A stretch of 64,000 nucleotides of DNA from Aridibaculum aurantiacum (GTDB lineage Bacteria; Bacteroidota; Bacteroidia; Chitinophagales; Chitinophagaceae): positions 811,001 to 875,000 of the forward strand of contig NZ_JAFEWC010000003.1 in assembly GCF_017355875.1 (NCBI RefSeq), in the 5' to 3' direction. A model generated the notes under the pieces. The model was not told the origin of the DNA, did not search any database, and was given only the letters and a program-made list of their open reading frames with translations. Each line of letters begins with the position of its first letter. Position 1 is the stretch's first letter. Of the stretch, positions 7,943 through 15,464 are shown piece after piece. Both the position numbers and the translations under genes were made by a program.

Positions 7943-8515
7943 ATGAAATGGCAGCTTCTTTCTTCTGAATACTTATTTACCGATTCGTGGTTGCGGGCAC
8001 GCCGTGACCGATGCCTGCGACCCGATGGGCAGGAGGTGTATCCTTACTATGTAATGGAATATCCTACATGGGTTACTGCAGTTGCGCTTACAGAAGATAA
8101 CCAGGTAGTATTGGTAAAGCAATACCGCCACGCTCTTGGTGAAGTGTGTATAGAAACACCCGGTGGTTGTGTAGATGCTACTGATACCGACAATGCAGAA
8201 GCTGTAAAACGCGAACTGCTGGAAGAGACTGGTTATGCTTTCAATGAGGTGCATTATCTCGGCCGCACATCGCCTAACCCTTCTACAAATAATAACCTGA
8301 TGCACCTATACCTTTTGCGAGGCGGCAAAAAAGTTCAGGAGCAGGAGTTAGATCAAAATGAAGATATAGAGGTGGTGCTGGTATCACTGGATGAATTGAA
8401 AAATATGCTGGAGCGCAACGAGATCATCCAAGCTATGCACGTAACCTGTATCTTTTATGCATTGCAAAAGCTGGAAAAACTACAAGGGCAATACCAGCAG
8501 GAAAGTATTCATTAA
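7943..8515 (+). CDS. Nudix hydrolase, ADP-ribose pyrophosphatase type
   Basis: 190 residues. The Nudix box reads GGCVDATDTDNAEAVKREL followed by LEETGY (about 75-99) and is one residue longer than the usual spacing, with the first Glu replaced. The REL.EE core that binds Mg2+ is intact. The N-terminal half (PYYVMEYPTWVTAVALT, QYRHALGE) and the downstream SPNPSTNNNL loop resemble ADP-ribose or other nucleoside-diphosphate pyrophosphatases. It is convergent with the next Nudix gene, 51 bp apart. Substrate uncertain. Confidence 0.85.
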   Translation: MKWQLLSSEYLFTDSWLRARRDRCLRPDGQEVYPYYVMEYPTWVTAVALTEDNQVVLVKQYRHALGEVCIETPGGCVDATDTDNAEAVKRELLEETGYAFNEVHYLGRTSPNPSTNNNLMHLYLLRGGKKVQEQELDQNEDIEVVLVSLDELKNMLERNEIIQAMHVTCIFYALQKLEKLQGQYQQESIH

Positions 8516-8566
8516 AACCTAAAGGTTAATGCATTTCTTGTAAGAGAAGATGCTTTTAACTACCTG

Positions 8567-9169
8567 CTACAGTACATCAAAAACTTTTTCTGGTGTAAAC
8601 ACATGCAGCTTTGCATATTGCAGTAGCTGTACTGTTTTTGCATCACGGATAGTGCCGTTTTCTATCATCAGGTAAGCATCCTTGAACGCCATTTCAAGCA
8701 CCTCAATATTCTCCTGTTCGTCATCTAATCCACCTCCATCGCTTACCTTATTTCCTGGTTGGTAACGGGCAATATAGTAGTGCAGTTTTTCTGTGGTAGC
8801 ACCAGGAGAAGAGTATAGTTCAAATATCTTTTCTACATCTTCTACTTTATATCCTGTTTCTTCTTCTATTTCGCGTACAATGGTTTCATCCGCTGAACCA
8901 TCTTCTATAATACCAGCGCATGCTTCTATCATCATGCCGCTATCATTTCCATTGAGCATAGTGGCTACTCTAAACTGACGAGTAAGTATCACAGTCTCTT
9001 TTTCTACATTATACAATAGAACAGTAGCGCCATTGGCTGTATGATATACTTCGCGCTTTTGCTCTTCTGCTTGTCCTTCTTTATTAGCAAGATCGAATGT
9101 GACTTTCTTAAGTGTAAAAAACCCATCTGATAAAACTTCTTCTTTCTTTATGGTTACTTTATTTTCCAT
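8567..9169 (-). CDS. nudK: NudK-type GDP-mannose pyrophosphatase
   Basis: 200 residues. The sequence runs along the E. coli NudK pattern: an N-terminal LSDGFFTLKKVTFDL strand pair, KREVYHTANGATVLLYN, QFRVATMLNGNDSG, Nudix region CAGIIEDGSADETIVREIEEETGY (spread over about 95-118), ELYSSPGATTEKLHYYIA and the GGGLDDEQENIEVLEM end. NudK cleaves GDP-mannose and related sugar nucleotides to GMP and sugar-1-phosphate. The assignment rests on this whole-length motif agreement. Confidence 0.85.
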   Translation of the reverse strand: MENKVTIKKEEVLSDGFFTLKKVTFDLANKEGQAEEQKREVYHTANGATVLLYNVEKETVILTRQFRVATMLNGNDSGMMIEACAGIIEDGSADETIVREIEEETGYKVEDVEKIFELYSSPGATTEKLHYYIARYQPGNKVSDGGGLDDEQENIEVLEMAFKDAYLMIENGTIRDAKTVQLLQYAKLHVFTPEKVFDVL

Positions 9170-9264
9170 GCATGTTGTTTAACTATAGGATGCAAATCTT
9201 ATGCTACTGCATTCGACAAGTTTTTCGGGTACGATTTTCATATATTTTGTAGCAATCAAAGTAT

Positions 9265-11331
9265 ATGAAATTTAGCTGCTTATTAGCCACACTCGTAGTA
9301 CCTGCTTTAGTTTTTTCACAAGAAGTAACAGATACTATACAATCAACCGGCAATTATCAGGCAACTGTGCGGGCTTATGAACAATACCGTGCTATTGGTG
9401 ATGTGCCTGCCGCTATCAACTATGTAAGTAGAAATGACTTAAACCGTTTTTCTAACACCAGTATTGTACCTGCACTTAACGCAACCGCCGGCGTAAGAAT
9501 GGAAGAGCGTTCTCCCGGCAGCTACCGGCTCAATATCCGCGGCAGTTCTTTGCGTTCTCCCTTTGGAGTGCGCAATGTAAAAGTGTATTATAATGATATT
9601 CCTTTTACCGATCCGGGTGGACATACTTACCTGAACCAATTGGGCTTTTACAACATTCAATCACTTGAAGTAATTAAAGGGCCGGGTAGTAGTTTATATG
9701 GTGCAGGTACGGGAGGCGTAATGCTCATAAATAATGATGCAAGTTTGCGGCAGGCAGGAGTGATAGTTGACCAGGTGGTAGGTAGCTTTGGAACGAGCAA
9801 TACAAATATCAATATCAACTTTGGTAGCGACCGGCACAGGAGCATGGTAAATTATCAACACCAACAAAGCGATGGCTACCGTCAACATTCAGCCATGCGG
9901 CGCGATGTGTTGTCATGGGAAGCTACTTCTCATCTTTCTGCAAAAGATAAACTTACGGCTACCTTTTTATACGGCGACCTGTTCTACCAAACACCTGGCG
10001 CTCTTACACGTGCAGAATATGAAGCCAATCCAGCTATGGCTCGTCCTGCGGTTGGTTTTATACCAGGATCTGCAGATGTTGGTGCTTCTATTAGGCAACG
10101 TACATTTTTAGCGGGAGCTTCCTACCGGCATCTTTTTAATGAACGATGGCAAAGTACAACTTCATTATACGGAGCTTTTACTGGTTTAGAAAATCCAACC
10201 ATACGCAATTACGGCCGGGCCAATGAGCCACACGTAGGTGGAAGAAGTTCTGTTACCTACAGCAATACATTTGGTGTTACAAAACTGAGCTGGCAGGCGG
10301 GCGCTGAACTGCAGCAAGGTTTTACGACTATACGGATCTATGACAACCGTGGCGGCCGTCCTGATACATTACGTTCCGATGATGAGATAAATAACCTGGC
10401 GTATTTTCTTTTCTCGCAGTTAAACCTGGAGCACAACAGGTGGAACTTTTCATTAGGAGCAAGCTACAACCAACAACAGCTACGACTTATTCACCTCACG
10501 CCATTGCCTTACCGGCAGAGCAATATCAACTTCAATAATAAGCTGGCGCCAAGGCTGGCGGTTCTGTATAAAATAAAGCCAACCGTTTCTCTTTACACTT
10601 CTTTATCTCGTGGATTTTCTCCGCCTACTACTGCAGAACTATATCCAACAGGCAGCATTTCCAATCCTAACCTGCAGGCAGAAGAAGGGTGGAACTACGA
10701 TATTGGCTTGAAGGGAAATGTATATTCGCCGCGGCTATTTGTTGATGTAAATGCATTTTACTTCAGGCTGCAGAACACCATTGTGCAGCGGCGTGATGCT
10801 GCAGGAGGTGATTATTTTGAAAATGCAGGTAGCACCCGCCAGCGTGGATTAGAAGCACAGGCCTGGTACCAGCTGTTTCCCCGCAGTGCCACTTTTGCTC
10901 CAAGCAGGTTGTGGATGAACTATACCTACTATCATTTCAGGTACAAAGACTTTAAGCAAGTCACCAATGACTTTTCAGGGAATCGTTTACCTGGTGTAGC
11001 ACCACATACTGTGGGGGCTGGTGCAGATATCAGCTTAAAAAAAGGCTTTTACACCAACCTTACGTACCAGTTCGTTGATGATATTCCTTTGAATGATGCC
11101 AATTCAGCTATTGCTGAAAGCTTTCACTTGCTTACTGCCCGATTTGGATTTAGACGATCAATTGAAGGAAGATACACCATTGATGTGTTTGCAGGTGGTG
11201 ATAACCTGCTGAACATGCGGTATAGCCTGGGAAATGATATCAATGGTTTTGGTGGAAGGTTTTTCAATGCCGCTCCTGCACGCAATTATTTTGCAGGTGT
11301 TTCCGTTGGGGTATTGAAAAGGCAGCAGTAA
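9265..11331 (+). CDS. TonB-dependent outer-membrane receptor
   Basis: 688 residues, compact for the family. Signal peptide to about FSQ at 19, no carboxypeptidase-like extension, a plug domain (about 45-160: PALNATAGVRMEERSPGS, LNIRGSSLR, LEVIKGPGSSLYGAGTGGVM) and a 22-strand-type barrel with the receptor motifs SLYTSLSRGFSPPTTAELYPTG and a terminal aromatic-rich strand (ARNYFAGVSVGV). No SusD or periplasmic binding partner stands nearby, which suggests a siderophore- or cofactor-type receptor rather than a glycan system; the ligand cannot be read. Confidence 0.92.
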   Translation: MKFSCLLATLVVPALVFSQEVTDTIQSTGNYQATVRAYEQYRAIGDVPAAINYVSRNDLNRFSNTSIVPALNATAGVRMEERSPGSYRLNIRGSSLRSPFGVRNVKVYYNDIPFTDPGGHTYLNQLGFYNIQSLEVIKGPGSSLYGAGTGGVMLINNDASLRQAGVIVDQVVGSFGTSNTNININFGSDRHRSMVNYQHQQSDGYRQHSAMRRDVLSWEATSHLSAKDKLTATFLYGDLFYQTPGALTRAEYEANPAMARPAVGFIPGSADVGASIRQRTFLAGASYRHLFNERWQSTTSLYGAFTGLENPTIRNYGRANEPHVGGRSSVTYSNTFGVTKLSWQAGAELQQGFTTIRIYDNRGGRPDTLRSDDEINNLAYFLFSQLNLEHNRWNFSLGASYNQQQLRLIHLTPLPYRQSNINFNNKLAPRLAVLYKIKPTVSLYTSLSRGFSPPTTAELYPTGSISNPNLQAEEGWNYDIGLKGNVYSPRLFVDVNAFYFRLQNTIVQRRDAAGGDYFENAGSTRQRGLEAQAWYQLFPRSATFAPSRLWMNYTYYHFRYKDFKQVTNDFSGNRLPGVAPHTVGAGADISLKKGFYTNLTYQFVDDIPLNDANSAIAESFHLLTARFGFRRSIEGRYTIDVFAGGDNLLNMRYSLGNDINGFGGRFFNAAPARNYFAGVSVGVLKRQQ

Positions 11332-11486
11332 ATATTAGTTCTTCCTGCTGGTAATTTAAAACAAGTGAATTGGTTTATAATCCTTCCCGCGTAGGTAGTA
11401 AAAGAAAAACATCTGGATGCTGATTTCAAAAGGAGGTGCTGTAGCTGCTGAGAAAAAATTTCTACAGTTTTAGAAGCAGATATTAG

Positions 11487-12059
11487 CTATGCGAAATCTT
11501 TATCTACTGAAAAATTTTCCGGGAACTTCCCTTTGAAACCTTTGTAGAACTGCATGATTTTGCGCATATCTTCCTCGTAATTGCTGGGATAGATAATGTC
11601 ACCAACGCCTGTCATCTTTTTACTGTAGTCGATATAGCCTAATACAATAGGAACATTAGCCTGCAAGGCAATATGGTAGAAGCCGGTTTTCCATTTTTCT
11701 ACTTTAGACCTGGTTCCTTCTGGGGTAATGATGATAACAAGCTCTTTGTTGTTATTGAACAATTCTACCATCACTTCTATGAAGCTGCGGCGAGCCTCGC
11801 CTGCATGGCGAGGACGACGATCTATGGCTATACCACCTAATGGTTTTGTGATCAGGCTAAAGGGGAAGCGCATCCACTCTATCTTAATAGTGAAGCGGCT
11901 GTTGATACGTAGAATGGAAAGAAACGCCATTGCATAAAAGAAGTCCCAGTTACTGGTATGTGGTGGAGCAAGCACAATACATTTTTTCAGGTCCCCCGGA
12001 AGTTGGTGCTGAACCTTCCAGCCGGTGATCTTTAATATGAACTGGTATATATGGCGCAA
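11487..12059 (-). CDS. PlsC-family lysophospholipid acyltransferase
   Basis: 190 residues with a TTG start at 12059; no ATG or GTG is available in frame between the stop of plsX and this point. The acyltransferase block I is HTSNWD (HX4D, about 34-39), block III is PEGTRS (about 114-119) and block II lies in GGIAIDRRPR. It is expected to acylate lysophosphatidic acid or a related acceptor at the membrane. It follows plsX by 65 bp on the same strand, in the place where fabH usually stands. A weak hairpin with T-run follows near 11455-11475. Confidence 0.85.
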   Translation of the reverse strand: MRHIYQFILKITGWKVQHQLPGDLKKCIVLAPPHTSNWDFFYAMAFLSILRINSRFTIKIEWMRFPFSLITKPLGGIAIDRRPRHAGEARRSFIEVMVELFNNNKELVIIITPEGTRSKVEKWKTGFYHIALQANVPIVLGYIDYSKKMTGVGDIIYPSNYEEDMRKIMQFYKGFKGKFPENFSVDKDFA

Positions 12060-12124
12060 ATTGTAGCTTTTGGTTTGGAGTAAATATGTCGCCTCTGTAG
12101 GTCTTGGTGGAAATGCTGGAGGAG

Positions 12125-13096
12125 TTAACTTGACAACTCATCAACTGTGGAAGTTTCTTTAAAGCTCTCTACCATTTCACGGCAAATATTGGAGGCAACC
12201 ATCTTTTCTGCAAGCGCGATCATGTTTGAGAAAGCTGTTCCGTTACTTATTCCATGACCAATGATCACAGGTTTATTTACACCAAGTACTGGCGTTCCGC
12301 CATAGTTTTCGTAGTGGAAGCGGCTCATGTAACTATCCTGGTGCAGGTTGCGGCTTTTGGCAATGTCATAAAGGCTTTCCGCCATCTTAAGTAAGATGTT
12401 GCCTGTGAACCCTTCACAAACTATTACATCAGCCTTATCCATCAGTACGTCCCTGCCTTCAACGTTTCCAATAAAATTGATGCGGGAATTTTCTTTCAGT
12501 AGGGGATAAGTTGCCTGCGCAAGCAGGTTGCCTTTACCTTCTTCTTCTCCTACATTCAATAAACCAACTTTTGGATCTGTGATGCCCAGGATCTCCTTTG
12601 CATACAGGCTTCCAAGAATAGCAAACTGGTTCAGGTTTTCAGGCTTGCAATCAGCATTCAGGCCAACATCAAGCAATAAGCCAGTGCCGCCATTCAACTT
12701 AGGTACTACAGTAGAAATGGTTGGCCGTAGCACACCTTCAATGGCTTTTATGCTGTACATAGCGCCAACCAACATAGCGCCGGTATTTCCGGCACTTATG
12801 AATGCATCTATTTTGCCTGTGGCAAGCATGTAAAAGCCAACAGCAATTGAAGATTGTTGTTTCTCTTTTAGCGCCTTTGTCGGGTGTTCATGCATTTCTA
12901 TAACCTGTGGAGCATGAACTGTAACCACCTTCGTCTCATCTATCGCATGAAGCGCCAACAAAGGTTTCACCTGTTCTTCATCACCTATACAAAAGAGTGT
13001 GGTGTTTTTGCTACCTGTAGAAAGGAAGTGCTGTAAACCTAGTACTGCTTCTAAGGGTGCAAAATCACCACCCATCATGTCTATTCCAATTTTCAT
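12125..13096 (-). CDS. plsX: Phosphate acyltransferase PlsX
   Basis: 323 residues, normal length. It makes acyl-phosphate from acyl-ACP for the first acylation of glycerol-3-phosphate. Motifs: MKIGIDMMGGDFAP at the N-terminus, SAGNTGAMLVGAMY (about 101-114), VGLLNVGEEEGKGN (about 177-190), FIGNVEGRD (about 207-215) and CEGFTGN. It is third in the conserved yceD-rpmF-plsX order, with a 137-bp gap after rpmF that may hold a secondary promoter. Confidence 0.95.
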   Translation of the reverse strand: MKIGIDMMGGDFAPLEAVLGLQHFLSTGSKNTTLFCIGDEEQVKPLLALHAIDETKVVTVHAPQVIEMHEHPTKALKEKQQSSIAVGFYMLATGKIDAFISAGNTGAMLVGAMYSIKAIEGVLRPTISTVVPKLNGGTGLLLDVGLNADCKPENLNQFAILGSLYAKEILGITDPKVGLLNVGEEEGKGNLLAQATYPLLKENSRINFIGNVEGRDVLMDKADVIVCEGFTGNILLKMAESLYDIAKSRNLHQDSYMSRFHYENYGGTPVLGVNKPVIIGHGISNGTAFSNMIALAEKMVASNICREMVESFKETSTVDELSS

Positions 13097-13233
13097 ACGC
13101 GGAAAGCTAAAGATTTTTTGTGAACAGTATTGGCTTATGCAACAGAAGCAAAAGAGATCAGGACCTTATATAAATAAAAAATTATCCATCCTTTTCAGGT
13201 ATGAATAACTCTTTATAAATAGATGAGGGGGAA

Positions 13234-13428
13234 CTACGCTTTCAGTGGTGCTTTCTCAGCTACCAACTTTCCTTTGTAGTACAGTTTTCCTTCGCTTACG
13301 TGAGCGCGATGGCGTACATGCAGTTCACCTGTAGTAGTGTCTTTACTTAAAGTAACACCCTCTGCTTTGTAATGTGTTCTTCTTTTTGCACTGCGTTGCT
13401 GCGAGTGTCTCCTTTTAGGATTAGGCAT
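13234..13428 (-). CDS. rpmF: 50S ribosomal protein L32
   Basis: 64 residues with the typical L32 start MPNPKRRHSQQRSAKRRTH and the C-terminal CHRAH-like region here as VRHRAHVSEG. The zinc-binding Cys pairs present in many L32 proteins are absent, so this is the Zn-free type. It lies 26 bp after yceD, in the classic yceD-rpmF-plsX order that links translation and lipid synthesis. Confidence 0.95.
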   Translation of the reverse strand: MPNPKRRHSQQRSAKRRTHYKAEGVTLSKDTTTGELHVRHRAHVSEGKLYYKGKLVAEKAPLKA

Positions 13429-13454
13429 AACTCAAATTTTAATATCTAAAAACG

Positions 13455-13997
13455 TTATTGTAAATCTTTAAACTGGTCCAAACCTTTCCACAACGAATTG
13501 CTGGATAGTTTGGCATCTTCTTCCATTTTTTTCAGCTTTTCTAGTACCTCGGTATTGCACTGTGGGCCTCCAATTTCATCATCCTTACACATCTTTTGCA
13601 TTGGTATGCTCAGGTTAATGAATTCGTAGATCCATTCAGCTACATCCAGGTGACTTTCTGTTTTGCTGATATAATATACATCCGGGTCCTCTTCGCGTTC
13701 ATTCATCATCTCCGGCTCATCCACCATCTTTACCACCAGGTTGAACTCGTCCCACAATTGTATTGGCAAAGTATTGCCGCAACGATCGCATATCACTTCC
13801 ACTTTCCCGTCCACATCAAACTTCAGCATCATAAAGCCATTGTTCTTCTCAAGCTTCAATTTTACCTGTGCTTTGCAGTTGGCAAAATCCTGCTCCTGAT
13901 ATGGCTCAAAGAACTTGTCAGTGATTTCATAGGAAAATTCATGATCCCCTGGTTTCAACCCAACAAAAGCAATCTCATATTCTCTCCTATGACTCAT
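13455..13997 (-). CDS. YceD/DUF177 family protein
   Basis: 180 residues. The DUF177 core contains the CDRC metal-binding-like pair (about 70-73) after a VDGKVEV strand, and the C-terminal part has MCKDDEIGGPQCN, the usual second Cys pair. Homologues take part in 23S rRNA maturation in some bacteria, and the gene always travels with rpmF. First gene of this minus-strand operon; the 298-bp divergent spacer to 14296 holds no gene that I can see. Confidence 0.9.
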   Translation of the reverse strand: MSHRREYEIAFVGLKPGDHEFSYEITDKFFEPYQEQDFANCKAQVKLKLEKNNGFMMLKFDVDGKVEVICDRCGNTLPIQLWDEFNLVVKMVDEPEMMNEREEDPDVYYISKTESHLDVAEWIYEFINLSIPMQKMCKDDEIGGPQCNTEVLEKLKKMEEDAKLSSNSLWKGLDQFKDLQ

Positions 13998-14295
13998 ACT
14001 GAAAAATTAGGGGTGGCAAAGGTAGGAGAATATACTGAAAATCCAACTGTATTAAGTAAAGTTTATAGCATTTACTACTATAACTCCTGGTAGAAGAGGC
14101 TAAGGAAGTAGAAAAACGACCGCGGCGTGCAAAATAAACTGTTTGGAACGTGAGGAACAAATCATTCTGTAGCCAATCAAATTTTTAAAAATTACATATT
14201 GTAGAAAATGAGTTGGTACAACAATTACTTGACCTTCATTGTTGGTTCGTCACAAATATTCCCACAATTTACAAGCTGATGTATGGAGACTTTTT

Positions 14296-15387
14296 ATGAA
14301 AGGAAGGATAATTACTAATAAAACTACTTTTTTAGCGGGCCTTGGCTTGTTGATACTCATCATTCTGATAAAAGTTGCCACCTTTTTCCCGGGATGGATC
14401 GAAAGCTTCTATAGTACGGGCATGTATGTATATATATCCCGCTTTTACCGGATTGTTTTTGGTTGGTTCCCGCTTAGTGTAGGCGACCTGTTGTACCTGA
14501 CGGTCATGGTATATTTCGCGGTTAAACTTTACAGGTTGTTCTTGATTCTGCGGCACAAACGGTGGGACCTGCTGAAAATAAAAGTTGGATACACACGTCC
14601 CTTTTTCATATTGGCAACTGTATACATCATCTTTAATCTTTCGTGGGGGCTCAACTACAACAGGTTAGGAATTGCACACCAGCTACAATTGCAGCCACAG
14701 GAACACACCGTTCCTGATCTAAAGGCAGTAACGCAAGTACTGGTGGAAAGGCTAAATACACATCGACGTTCGTTGGGCAGGGTTATCAAACAACGTTCTT
14801 ATCAAACCATTTTTGACCAGGCACATCGTTCCTACCAATTGGCAGCAGCCAAATACCCGTTTCTCAGTTATGAAACCGAGTCGGTAAAACGATCTATATA
14901 TGGAAGAGCAGGGATATATCTCGGTTTCCTTGGCTACTATAATCCATTTACCGGCGAATCCCAACTGAACCTAACGCAGCCCAAATTCATGCTACCATTT
15001 GTTACTTGTCACGAAATGGCACACCAACTTGGTTATGCCAGCGAAAGTGAAGCAAATTTTGTTGGTTACCTGGTGGCGGCAAATTCTGACCAACCTATCT
15101 TCCAGTATTCTGCTTACTTCGACATGTTCAATTATGCTAACAACGAATTGTTGCGCCTGGATAGCAATCTTGCCAGGACTACTTACAGTAAGCTGGACAC
15201 ACTGGTAAAAAAAGATTATAAAGAACTGCGGGAGTATTATAAAAAAAGCGACAACCTGGTAGAGCCAATAATTAAGCTATTTTACGACCAATACCTAAAG
15301 GCAAACCAACAGGTAGAGGGAGTACACAGCTATAACGAAGTGGTAGGCTGGCTGATAGCGTACTACAAGAAATATGGCACTTTATAA
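14296..15387 (+). CDS. DUF3810 membrane protein with HExxH motif
   Basis: 363 residues from the ATG at 14296 (the frame is open to a TTG at 14239, but the ATG gives a proper membrane-protein start). Three N-terminal helices (about 9-30, 55-75 and 100-118) are followed by a soluble domain with CHEMAHQLGYASESEANFVGYL (about 236-257): an HExxH zinc site plus a downstream Glu, the gluzincin arrangement. The family is Bacteroidota-restricted and uncharacterised; a membrane-anchored metalloprotease is the simplest reading. Confidence 0.85.
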   Translation: MKGRIITNKTTFLAGLGLLILIILIKVATFFPGWIESFYSTGMYVYISRFYRIVFGWFPLSVGDLLYLTVMVYFAVKLYRLFLILRHKRWDLLKIKVGYTRPFFILATVYIIFNLSWGLNYNRLGIAHQLQLQPQEHTVPDLKAVTQVLVERLNTHRRSLGRVIKQRSYQTIFDQAHRSYQLAAAKYPFLSYETESVKRSIYGRAGIYLGFLGYYNPFTGESQLNLTQPKFMLPFVTCHEMAHQLGYASESEANFVGYLVAANSDQPIFQYSAYFDMFNYANNELLRLDSNLARTTYSKLDTLVKKDYKELREYYKKSDNLVEPIIKLFYDQYLKANQQVEGVHSYNEVVGWLIAYYKKYGTL

Positions 15388-15464
15388 CACTCACATTTCT
15401 ATTTTGAAATAGGTTCAAATTGCTTCTTCATCTACTGGCAAGGTTTTTAATTGCTTATGAGTGA

